Of a DNA stretch of 64,000 nucleotides, positions 1-10,515 are shown piece after piece. The notes beneath the pieces are model-generated. The model was not told where the DNA came from. It worked only from the letters and a program-made list of their open reading frames with translations, and made no database searches. Within the stretch, counting starts at the first letter, position 1, and each line of letters starts with the position of its first letter. The position numbers were made by a program, and so were the translations under genes. The stretch comes from Entomortierella parvispora (lineage: Eukaryota; Mortierellomycota; Mortierellomycetes; Mortierellales; Mortierellaceae), in the NCBI GenBank assembly GCA_963573315.1, contig OY752145.1, positions 1,364,001 through 1,428,000 on the forward strand, read 5' to 3'.

Positions 1-386
1 CTCGCCATATCATGATGTCAAGAATGTGCAAATGATTGCATCACCCTTGTTCAAGGTCCCCGTGCCTGTAAGAATGGCCTGTTTCTCTGGAGAACCATAC
101 TAGTCTTCCCTTGTCGGGCTTTGCACTACCCCAGTGGTCGCTATATCATTGACGACGTTTCTTAATATTGTCACATAGATATCACCGCCTTATGACATGC
201 ATGCTTTGCCGAGTGATGTCTTGCAAAGGGTAAACAAAAAAAGCACCTCCTTTTGCTGTTGTCAACATCCCAAAACGAGAACAGATGTGCTGACCAAGAG
301 GTTCTTTTAAATCATCCATCTTTTGCATTTAGAGGTATCACGAATTCACGTTAGAGCACCGAATCGTTCAAGAGTATCAGCGAATC
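1..386. other. Upstream region of the UBA-domain gene; no gene seen
   Basis: No convincing coding frame or RNA gene is visible. It is mixed-composition DNA leading to the ATG at 387. An octamer ATGCATGC lies near 196-203, similar to a palindromic element seen closer to other start codons in this window. I see no clear TATA box. Confidence 0.5.
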
Positions 387-2257
387 ATGACCGAAGAGGC
401 CAGCGTATTGGAGGCCAAAGAAAACGCCTATAAGCTTTATGCAGAGGAACGACAGGCGCGTCTGAAGCAGGAGCGGCTCAACCGCGCTCGAAAAATTGCC
501 CCTGGTTTCTTGGACAATGATGACCGAAGGATCCTAACTCCAACTTTGGTCGCTGCTGCGACAATCTCGTCATCATCTCTGCCCAAAGATTATGGGCACG
601 AGTTCCCGGACATCAAGAGTAAGAGCCGCTTTGACTATAGCGAATTTGAGGCAGGTGACAGCCCTGTGGTGGAGAATGCCCACGTTCAGAGCAACGACGA
701 GAAAACTAGCCTCACATTGGAGCAGGACCATGCCCATTACCATCAGCAGCAGCATAATATTGCTAGCTCGTCTCCTCATGACGATAATGCCAAGTCTGGT
801 CAAGGTTCTGACGAGATAGAGGAGGAGGTCATCGTTCAAGCCGTTCCTCTCTCTGAGCTTACGGGAATGCTACGAGAGAGTTGCTTGGAGGAAGATTCAA
901 GCTCGATCCCGGCCCCTCGACCCTGGACTGAAAGAGATGGGGCATCGGAAGTAAGGATTCGACGATTGATGTTTGGTCTCTATGCGTGTTATGCGTGCTG
1001 CATCTGGATGGAAACTGATGATTTTTGTTCATGTAGAAATCGAGCCAGCCTTCTTTCACAGCAACCCGACTGGATTATCGAGAGTTTGAACAGGGCCTCG
1101 GGCCTCCAGACCCATGGGATACTCCCGTCGACGATTTAGCGGCTCTCAAAGATGTGATTACCCAGCAGATGGGGCAGAGTATCAATGCTGGATCGCAGTA
1201 TGATTCATTAGGAGGTCGAGGTGGATCACAGCCAGTTCCTCTGCAGGAGCAATCACTTCAGCAACAGCAACCATCGCAACAATTGCAACAACAACAGCAA
1301 CAACAACAACATCTGCATCAGCAGCAGCAGCAGCCTCTGCAACAACAATACCCATACCAGCAACCACAGCAGACACAGCCACAGCAAATGCCGATATCGT
1401 CTGCGGAACCTTTGCACTCGTCATATTCGTATGGAGGCGAGAATAACAGTAACACTGCCAACCCTATCCGTACAGGTCAATACAACTCATCACCCATTCC
1501 TGTGGCAGCTTATACCCCCACTCCAAAGCTGACAGGATTGGCCCTCCAGCACCAAGTTTTGCAACAGCATCAGCAGCAACATCAATTGCAGCAGCAACAG
1601 CAGCAGCAGCGCCATTCCACAGGCGGGATTAGTGGCATGACGTCTGCTCAACAACAAGCACGGTTTGGAAGTGCGTCCCCCTCGCCCCCTCCACTCCCTC
1701 CACCACCAAGAGGCATGAACGCTTCTCCGTCTGGGGGAGCAACACAGGCAACGAGTGGACCAATTGCTCGACCACCGGTCCCAGCTAGGCCAAACAGAGC
1801 AAGTGACGGTACCTCCAGTGATTCACCGGCAAATGCATCCACCGGTGCTATTGGCGATCATGTGGTGACTTTGGACCGATCCATGACTCCCCCACGACCT
1901 CCTTTGCCACCACCTCCTTCTTCACTGTTGCAAGGTGGATCTACTCCAGGGTCTGGAGCGAATGGCGGCTCTGCTCCACGACCAGCCCTTCGGCCCCGAC
2001 CCCCCAAGGATCACGAGATGTTTGCTGGATTGACAACTCCGAGCAAGACGCCTGCCTTGCCAGCAGGTTTCCCGGAGGATAACTCATCCGTTGATCAACA
2101 ACAGCAGCAGGTTGTGTCGGCACCTCCCCACGCAGAAACGTTGATTAACCAGTTGTTGAACATGGGATTTACCCGGGAACAGAGTCGAGGTGCGTTGGAA
2201 AAATATGACTATGATCTAGAGAAGGCCACCAATCATCTATTGGATTGGGACGATTGA
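387..2257 (+). CDS. Gln-rich protein with C-terminal UBA domain
   Basis: Two exons, 387-950 and 1037-2257, joined in phase 0 across an 86-bp intron (GTAAGG...GTAG), give about 594 residues. The N terminus is charged and helical (KLYAEERQARLKQER) and is followed by a short RKIAPGFLD stretch. The middle is low complexity: long Gln/His tracts from about residue 210, then Pro-rich blocks (PPLPPPP) that could bind SH3 or WW domains. The last 40 residues form a UBA fold (LLNMGFTREQSRGALEKYD...ATNHLLDW), with the MGF loop and the C-terminal leucine patch that bind ubiquitin. A role in ubiquitin-dependent sorting or endocytosis is a family-level inference; I cannot name an orthologue. An AATAAA-like signal follows the stop near 2295. 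Confidence 0.85.
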
Positions 2258-2704
2258 GAATATGAATCTAGAGTGTTTTCTCCCCAAGGACACAATAAAA
2301 TAGCTGTTCTAAACCAACAAGGTCCGCAGAAATCCCTTGTGTTTTTCCTTTTTTTCTCTACACCTATAAAGAGCTGCTGCCCTCATTTTCAAACAACAAC
2401 AAAGCACCAGTTTCCCTGGTCAGAGCTCACTCACATGGTCGCTTCCAAGGATCTCAAGCCCATGGGACGGTGCGAGTCTGTCCAGACAGGGTTCAGCAAG
2501 CCGAGAGACGGAAATCAGAGTGGAAATCATCGATCATGTGATCAAACACCGAACCCTTTCTATTTGCACGAAACATATCTCTAATTGCATACGCTTCGGA
2601 CGCGAGGGCGCTGATCCTCTCCGGATCTCGCAAATGCACCATCGGTCGATTCACATCGGAAATTACACGCATCCCTCCTCCCATCTCCCCACTCTTCAGA
2701 AATA
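2258..2704. promoter_or_regulatory. Intergenic region and NDUFS6 promoter
   Basis: The first part is the 3' UTR of the UBA gene, with an AATAAA-like signal near 2295. The rest precedes the ATG at 2705. A CT-rich stretch with CATCCCTCCTCCCATCTCC lies just before the start codon. No further gene is supported. Confidence 0.5.
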
Positions 2705-3786
2705 ATGAACGCCCTCAAGAGCTTCAAGGCCCCCGTCAGCACCCTCATCTCCTCGCGCATCATCGCCACCCGCGCCCTCTCCTCCTCCGCCGTCATTGCC
2801 AATGCCCGCGCCGGCTTGAAGCAGTCCTCCAACAGGGATGCTACCTGGAGCGAGAACCAGATCGAGAAGAGCCAGGCTTTCAAGGGTCCCCGCTTCGAGA
2901 ACACTGACATCCAGGCTCAGGTAACGACCCTGGATCTGGAATGCAATGGATAGATTGACCTCGGAATGAACATGCGTGGTTGAACATTGGGGAGTGAACC
3001 TTGCGAATAGTCCGGAATCCGACGAATGATCTATTCGGACGATTTGAATCCCTCAAATCATCATTGGCCGATGGTTACTCTGTGCCCCAACCTTCAGGAC
3101 TCTCTGGAACCTACCCTTTGGAAGCAGTGTGGGGATTGTTTAATACGGCGCTGGACTCTAACCCGTCATTTTGTATTATCATTGACAAAATAGCCCCAGC
3201 CCGCAGCTGCCATCGAGTTGATTGCTGAAGAGCCAGTTCGCATGGTCGAGGGTCGTCGCGCAAGATGCAACGGCGGCGACGGATCCTTGGGACACCCCGC
3301 TGTCTACATTAACTTGGTAAATCATAATTAATAATGCCACAGTTGAACCCGGAGTGTCAGGATCACCATCTTCGGTTTCCAGGAGGATCAGATGACTCTT
3401 TTACAAATGTCAGAGGACTTGGGGATACATAGTCGGAGAGTCTCCGATGTCATGATAACAGCTTTCAAGAATGAGAAAGAAGAGGGGAGAGGATTTTTTT
3501 CTTATGTGATTGTTTGGTCTAACGATTTTGACTTATGGAACCTCGTGCTTAATAGGATCGTGCTGGACCTCATGCCTGCGGTTACTGTAAGTTGTTGAAT
3601 TATTGCATGATGAATGATTTGTAGTTTGTTGTTTTTTGGTTTTTTTTTCAATTCTCATTGTTGGTTTTCATGAGTGCAATTGAAATAAGCAGTGGGCTGA
3701 TTTTGTTAACAATTTCAAACTCTTTTCTCTATCAATATCTAGGCGGCATCCGTTACGAGCAGAAGCCCCATCATCATCACCATTAA
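2705..3786 (+). CDS. NDUFS6: NADH dehydrogenase (complex I) 13 kDa zinc-binding subunit, NDUFS6-like
   Basis: Four exons, 2705-2920, 3194-3316, 3556-3586 and 3743-3786, give 137 residues. The N terminus is a mitochondrial presequence rich in Arg, Ser and Ala ([13 protein letters not shown]). The mature part has the family core, [21 protein letters not shown], followed by [20 protein letters not shown]. The Cys/His pattern is that of the zinc site in the peripheral arm of complex I. The third exon is only 31 bp and the last splits a codon of the CGYCG motif. The protein ends in five histidines, like the His-ended animal proteins. Phases agree at all three junctions. Confidence 0.93.
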
Positions 3787-4071
3787 ACAATACCTGGAGA
3801 GCAAGAAAAAGAGCTGACACGCAAAAACAAAGAGAAAAATACGAAATACATAATGGAATAGAGTACAGTAAACCCTTTCAAATTCTCATTTGCACTGACA
3901 AGCTAAAAAAAAACACGAGAACAAGGGATTACTACATAGCGCGGTACAATTGAACTGTCGAATTATGGAGCATGATATGCGTGCCATGTGGCAATAGTGT
4001 AAGGTGTGGGAGAGGGGTATATGGCCTGTAATAATATCTTGATCGGGGTTACGGACAGCACAGTTTCGGGA

Positions 4072-6282
4072 TTATTGTCCATGTGGTGGACACTGCGACT
4101 GTTGCAAGATAAGCTGAGCGTTGACCAGAGCAGGCGACATCATCTCTTGAACAGGACGCACGTTCCTAGTCAACGGAGGTTGCTGCATCGAAATCGAGGC
4201 CGAAGTCGTCGAGGTAGTAGTAGGAACAGCAATTGGTCTAGATCGCACCAGTGGTGACCCATCGTCGCTTCCACCATCAAATTCTTGCTTGCTTACAGAT
4301 TCGGAGGTGGCACTCTGTCGCTGGAGATGACTTGGTCCAGCACCGAGATCTGGCGTGTCCTGAGATGCAAATCCTCCGTTCTCCGACATTACAGGCGATC
4401 CGAGAGGAACAACGAAAGGTCGGAAAGGGGCTATGGACAAGGAAGACGCAATAATGGGCATATGCACCGGAGCCGAGTAAGCAACTGGGCCAGGACCAGA
4501 GTAGGTGGGACCAGCTGCTGAATACGGCGCAGAGGTTGTCGGCGTCATATTGTTGTACGAGGTCTGAGCATTGTAGGCTACGGCCGCAGAAGCGACTGCT
4601 GCAGCGTTTTCAGCAGTCCAAGAACTTGTTCTGCTGGGAGTCGCAACAACCTGTTGAGGCTGGGGCTGAGGGGAACTGTACGGATTCTGTTGGTATACCA
4701 GGGGTTGCATAGGAATGGCGCCAGGCCCTTGAACATGAGAAGGTGAGGTGGCGCCTGCCCGGGAAAGAGCGTCCGACGTGGTCATTCCGCGGAATGGATC
4801 TTTGGCTTTGTTTTTTGTCCTTCTCCTGTAATAAATATAAAGGAAGGCCACTACCACTATCACGACAGCTACGATAACGCCCACCCGAAGGGCAGTGGAC
4901 GAGTGTTTTGAAGGCAGAGGACCACCACTGCCTCCTCCAGGACTGCCATAATCGAGGGGTGATTGGTGCAATGACCGTGGGGACCATGTCCAAGTATTAT
5001 TGCTGATATCCATCGACCAGACGTTTGGGGTCATCTTTAAGCCTGCATATTTTAAAGTACAACTCTATCAGCTCGTGCATGGCGGCAAGCTGCGTTCAAG
5101 CGAAACAAGACATACCTGCTGTAATAGCGTACACCGTCGTTCCCGAAGCTGCACAAGCAAGAGTCTGGCTAGGTGACGAACCTTGTACAGTGCTCCTGTG
5201 CTCCGTCCAAGTTTCCACAGGCCCAGTCCCATTGCCGTAGGCCAGTGTATATGTTGCATTGTCGCTTACCATAATGACGTTCCCGCCTCCTATTGCCATA
5301 GATTGATTAAGTTTATGTGCAGCACATGTATTGATTCTGGCATCAAGAAAAACATCCTACCTGCTGCAAAACAGGCGAGCTGGTTGTAAGGTGTCGAAGT
5401 AGATACCTAGAAAGCGGCAAAGTCCAGAAATTTAACGATAAGAATTGTGAGACAGCCGCAGCACAACAGAGCGATGAACTCCTAGCCTCCTGACTTTACC
5501 GGGATCTGTGTCTTGCCATTCATAAAAACCAAGCAAGTGGATGTATTGGCTGAACATCGTCCAACCAGCACGGCATCATAGAGTCCAGAGTCTAACAGTC
5601 GGATCACCTTGGGGTCCTGGTTGGCTGCCAGAGAGGTCACCATCACGCTCCAAGGTGCATTGATCAGGATATTGCCGCTAGGGTCTCCTTGAGAAACATC
5701 TTCCATTTTGAGGGTAAAGGAGGTCGGATTCTGAATCATCTCGTACATGGCGGAGCCTTCGACTACAGTTTTGCTGTTTCCGGCATTGACGCCCGAGGCC
5801 AACCAGACTCTAGTTGTGCCATTCACGCTCAGGGTCGGATTGCTGGTATAGTCTATCACTTTCCAGCGGCCCCCAGATGGATTCAAGCCCACCCCTTGAT
5901 TATTGTCGACTGGGAGGAGTTGTAGCATCAGTGGGGGTGCTGGAGCAGATGTGGGTAGGTTGAAAGCAATCAAAAGTTCATAAACTGTGCCGATTCCCTG
6001 GATCCAGGTTGCGGTCGAAACCATGGAGGCACTGACGGGGCTTATATTGAGGTCTTGAGGGGGATAGGGTACATTTTGGAGTGAGTAGTACATTTGGCCT
6101 TGGTCAGAAGGTGCTTCGGGGAAGCCATTGGTGGCTGTTTGAGGTATAGCTGTAACGATCGGCTGTTGTCCATTTGGGGCTGTATTGATAGCAAAGAGGT
6201 TTCCAAAGTAGCTGTCGGCAGTGGAGTATTGGATAAAGAGAACCTGCTCCCGGAATGTCGCCGAAGCGATGGGAGTTGACAT
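4072..6282 (-). CDS. Kelch-like extracellular domain protein with one transmembrane segment
   Basis: Four exons read on the minus strand (6282-5500, 5406-5361, 5289-5116, 5042-4072) give 657 residues with consistent phases. The first about 350 residues form a beta-rich, glycosylatable region with repeated tryptophan and glycine turns (WIQGIG, GNVIMVSDN, VWSMDISNNTW), like kelch or beta-propeller ectodomains. A hydrophobic segment near residues 385-408 (GVIVAVVIVVVAFLYIYY) precedes a basic stop-transfer YYRRRTKNK. The tail is a disordered Ser/Pro/Gln-rich cytoplasmic domain. From ATG 6282 there is no obvious signal peptide. The frame stays open upstream and includes a very hydrophobic stretch, so the start may lie further 5'. 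A surface sensor or adhesin role is inference. Confidence 0.75.
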
Positions 6283-7100
6283 GCTTCTTTGAACTCGTCG
6301 TAGGAATGGAATGGAGGATGGACAGGAGGACGTGGAAAGCGAAAAAAAGAGAAAAAAAAAAAAAAGATTCAGCAGGGAACAAAAACAACGATAAAAACAA
6401 AAGCGCCTTCCCAGCTGGGAGATAATCATAAACAAAAGAATACCATGCCCTTTCCCTTCCTTCACACCGTTGCTCTTGTTTTGGACTCTTCGTGGACTTT
6501 GTACTCGCAACGAACACACAAAAAAAAAGATCATCCCGACGTTGCGTTGCCTATGTGTGGGATTGGGCGTAGTGTGCATGTTCACTCTGCTCCTCTCAGA
6601 CTCAAGGACAAAGTGGAGACAGGGCATGATATCTGCTGTTGTTGTCTTGTTGTCTGCCTGACCTGGCCTGGCCGGAGCGACCTTGAACCCGAGAAAACAC
6701 ACCCCGACTGCTTGCCCTGGTGCAAACACTGCACTGCCAAATGGTTCACACAGCCCACAGAGCGGATCAACGGGCGTCCTGCTGCAGCCAAAAGCAACAG
6801 CCCAACCTTCAGTCAAACTTTGAATCCAAATCCAGGCAACCACCCCCTTCAGGCACAAAGAGCCAGCCACGCGCGGCCACGCGACGCGACAATGGGCCGA
6901 TTCCCAATCGCAAATGCTGCAGAAAGTGACTTGGGGCCCGACACATAAACAAGGCAGTCCTTGCTAAGCCACTCCCAGCTATGGACAGTTTTCTTTTTTT
7001 TTTTTTGTGTGTGGGTGTGCGTGCCAACAACCAAAGCGTGCATGCAAGTCAGAGCGTTCTCCTGTCTCCGTCACTCCATTCCATCCATCCATCCACCCTA
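6283..7100. promoter_or_regulatory. Divergent promoter region between the kelch-like gene and NOP4
   Basis: This 818-bp region separates two divergently transcribed genes. The side next to the kelch-like gene is T-rich on the coding strand. The NOP4 side has a poly-T tract near 6992-7004, a TGCATGCA octamer at 7039-7046 (55-62 bp before the NOP4 ATG) and repeated CCATCCATCC just before the start. No independent gene is supported. Confidence 0.5.
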
Positions 7101-10100
7101 ATGTCGGACTCGCCAGCACCTGCTGTGGCCGAGGCCACTGCCCCCTCCACAGAGGCAAAAACTACCACCCCTACAACAGACTCGGACAATACCAGCAAAT
7201 CGACACTCTTTGTCCGCGGACTGCCCTACGAGGCCACCAGTGCACAGCTCGAGGAGTTCTTCTCCGAGGTCGGGCCCGTCCGATCATGCTTTGTTGTTTT
7301 GGATCGTAGCGCAGAGCAAATCGCTACCGAATCGCCCTCTGGAGAGGACAACAAGGCTGGAACAGCTGCTGCGGCGACAGCCAAGGCGCCGTTGAAGAAC
7401 AAGGGATTTGGTTTCGTTCAGTTTGTCCTGCCCGAGGATGCTGACAAGGCCATCGAGGAACTCAGAGGAACAAAGTTCTTGAAACAACGGCCCTTGATCA
7501 TGGAGAAGGCCGTCAAAAAGACACGTATGTTTACCTGATTATGTGTCGATCCGAATGTAAAGCGCACGCCTAAAGACACCACATGACGGTTTAGAGCTAA
7601 CATCGTCGCCATCATATCTTCCTGAATTTGGACGATTCGAAATGAATAGAGGAAGGCGAAGAGAAGCCAAAGAGAGACATCAAGCCCAAGCCTAAAGCTG
7701 ACAAGCCTAAGCAAGCCAAGAAGGAGGTGACTGAAGAGCCCAAGGAAAAGAAGTAAGAACTGATGATGGCATACAAATTCATGTGTCGAGGCTGAAGACT
7801 TTGTGGAGACTAACTGTTGGTTGCGCATTCGTTGTAGCTACTCGTTCCAGACCGTTGTATTAAAGGGTTTGGGCAAAGATATCACCAAGAAGCATATTTA
7901 CAAGAAGGTTCGCAAGGCTGGAGATGTCAAGGAGGTCATTTACCCAGTTATGGTCAAGCCTGCAGAAGGAGAGGAATCGACCGAAGAGAAGGTGGAAGAA
8001 GGAACAGGTAATGAGGCATATGTCTGAATAGCATCATGAAAGCAGACATTTAAAAGAAAATGGACTTTTGAGAGTGTGATGCTGATCCCCTTGATTTCAT
8101 CATAGCCCATGTTATCTATAATACCGCCGCATTGGCTGCTACCGCTGTCAAGGCATTGGATGGACATATCTTCAAGTCATGCGCTCTGCATGCTGCTCTT
8201 CTGGCCTCTCCTTCAGTTTACAAGCGTTGCCGATTGATTGTTCGCAACCTTCCCTGGAAGTACAGAGAGCAGGAGCTCCGCGAGTTATTCACAAAGTTTG
8301 GAACTGTTCATGAGATTAATTTGCCCCGCAAGTATGAAGGCGGCCCCCTTCGTGGATTCGGATTTGTTCAGATGGAGAATTTGGAGGCCACTGAGAAGGC
8401 CGTTGCAGCGTTGAACGGAACAGAGCACCATGGACGTGTCATTGCCGTCGATTGGGCATTGAGCAAGGATCGTTTTGAGGAGGCGGAGGCCAAGGTCCAG
8501 ACAGAGGAAACCCCTGCCGACGAAGACGAAGACGTTGAAATGGGTGAGGCGGAAGAAAAAGAAGAAGAGGAGGACGAAGATGATCATGATGACGAGGAAG
8601 AGGAAGGCAGTGAGGGCGAAGATGATGACGAGGAGCTTGATCTGGATCATTTGAAGGACGACGATGAGGAAGCCGAAGACTCTGACGAAGAAGAGGCTGA
8701 AGACAACGATGACGACGAAGCTGCTTTGGCTGCGCTTGATGCTGAGGAGGCTAGAGAGAAAGATAGCAAGAGTAAGTCCTTTCGATACCAGATCTGAACT
8801 CCGTCAGTCAGGATTTTGTCAAACTCACACTGGATGCTCTCTTCTAGGCAAATATGTTCTCCCTGATACGAGCGAAGGAACTACTCTTTTCGTCCGCAAC
8901 TTGGATTTCGAAGCAACGAAGGAGGACCTCTTTGAGTTGTATGTTTACATGCCCGAATATCCAAAACAATCTATCTTTGGAAGATTATATTTATCCTTGT
9001 GCCCTATTTCTTGTTAGGTTCCGTCATTGGGGCAAGATCCGTTACTGCAAGGTCACCATGGATCACGACACTGGACGCTCGCGTGGAACAGGATTTGTTT
9101 GCTATTTCAACAAGGGCGCTGCCGACAACTGTATGGCTGAGGCTGACAAAGTTGCCGCCATTGTTAATCCCATTCAGGCTGAGAACGACAAGAGAAAGAA
9201 GAACAGTTTTGTTAAACATGCCACTTTGCAACCTGACCTTCCTGAGGAACTCGCCGTCAAGTTCACCTTGAACGGCCGTGTCCTCAACATTGTCCGAGCT
9301 GTAGACAAGAAAGTTGCCGTGGGCTTGTTGGAAGCTGGTCAACACAAGCGTGAGCGCGAAGACAGACGTAATTTGTACCTCATGCGAGAGGGTGTTATCT
9401 TCCCCGACTCACCTGCTGCTGCATCCATCCTCCCCGGCGAGCTGTCCAAGCGCCAGGCCTCCTTTTCTGCCCGTCGTGCCCTTTTGGCTCGCAACCCCTC
9501 CCTTTACATCTCCAAGACACGTCTTTCTATCCGAAACTTGCCTTTGAAGATGGATGAGAAGGAACTTCGCAAGCTCGGAATTGCAGCGATCCAAAAGTTC
9601 AAGAACGAGGTCAAGGAAGGAAAGAGGGCTCATTTGGCGCCCGAGGAGATTGCAGATGGATGGGACAAGCGTGTTTTTGTCAAGCAAGCCAAGGTTGTCC
9701 GTTCCAAGGATCGCGTGGATGGAAATACTCAGCAGCTACGATCCAAGGGATATGGTTTCCTGGAATACTCGACCCACGCACATGCTTTGGCCGGTCTTCG
9801 TTGGTTGAACAACAATCCCACTCTGTTTGGTGAGAAGAAGTGCTTGATTGTCGAGTTCTCAGTAGAGAATGTGATGGTTAACAAGCAGCGGTCAGAGCGT
9901 GAGGGCAGGAGAGGCAAGAACGAGCGCGATGCCAGCAAGCGCAAAAGAGGAGACGACGATGACGAAAATGAGCAACAAGAAGAACAAGAACAGGAGAGAA
10001 AACGACCAAGAACTTCCATACACGAGGGAGGTGGTCGTGGTGGCCGAGGTGGCCGAGGTGGCGGCGACCGTGGTGGTTTCAGAGGCCGCGGAGGCAACAG

Positions 10101-10347
10101 TAGAGGCGGTGGTGACCGTGGAGGATTCCGCGGTGGTCGTGGCTCAAGCGACCGTGGCGGATCACGAGGTGGTTTCCGTGGCGGCTCAAGTGAACGAGGT
10201 GGCTTCCGTGGCGGTCGTGGCGGCTCCAGCAACCGTGGTGCCCGCGGTGGTTTCGGCGACCGCGGTGGATCTCGGGGAGGCTCTCGCGGTGGATCCAGAG
10301 GTGGATTCCGTGGTGGCCGTGGCGGCCGTGGACGTGGTCGCGATTAA
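7101..10347 (+). CDS. NOP4: Nucleolar multi-RRM protein, Nop4/RBM28-like
   Basis: Six exons (7101-7524, 7650-7752, 7838-8007, 8106-8771, 8848-8938, 9018-10347) give about 927 residues. RRM units follow in order: STLFVRGLPYEAT...GFGFVQF; a degenerate one starting QTVVLKGLGKDIT; CRLIVRNLPWKYREQELRELF...GFGFVQM; TTLFVRNLDFEATKEDLFEL...GTGFVCYF; and TRLSIRNLPLKMDEKEL...GYGFLEY. A long Glu/Asp tract lies between the third and fourth. This arrangement is that of Nop4/RBM28, needed for 27S pre-rRNA processing and 60S subunit assembly in the nucleolus. After the last RRM come basic KRKR stretches and an RGG/FRGG repeat tail (10027-10344). The protein is longer than yeast Nop4 (about 685) because of the acidic block and the RGG tail. 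Confidence 0.93.
10027..10344 (+). repeat. RGG/FRGG repeat coding tract of NOP4
   Basis: About 100 codons of irregular repeats (GGRGGRGG, GGFRGGRGG, DRGGSRGG) encode an arginine-glycine-rich tail. Such tails bind RNA and are arginine-methylated in nucleolar proteins. The DNA is GC-rich and repeat units vary, so slippage could change its length. Confidence 0.85.
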
Positions 10348-10515
10348 GAAGGCACGCCAGAAAACATACTCTAGATTATCATCCAAATTCCCCGCATCGT
10401 TCATCATAAAAGCAAAGGCATTTTCTACAGGCCCCTTAATGAGTTTATCATTGCCAACACCAAAAGATGCATTCGCCACCAATCTCTCTCTTTCTCTCCT
10501 CCCTGACTTTCAACA

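Noticed and set aside
9729-10232. Minus-strand Pro/Arg-rich frame
   Set aside because: It is the complement of the NOP4 RGG repeats.
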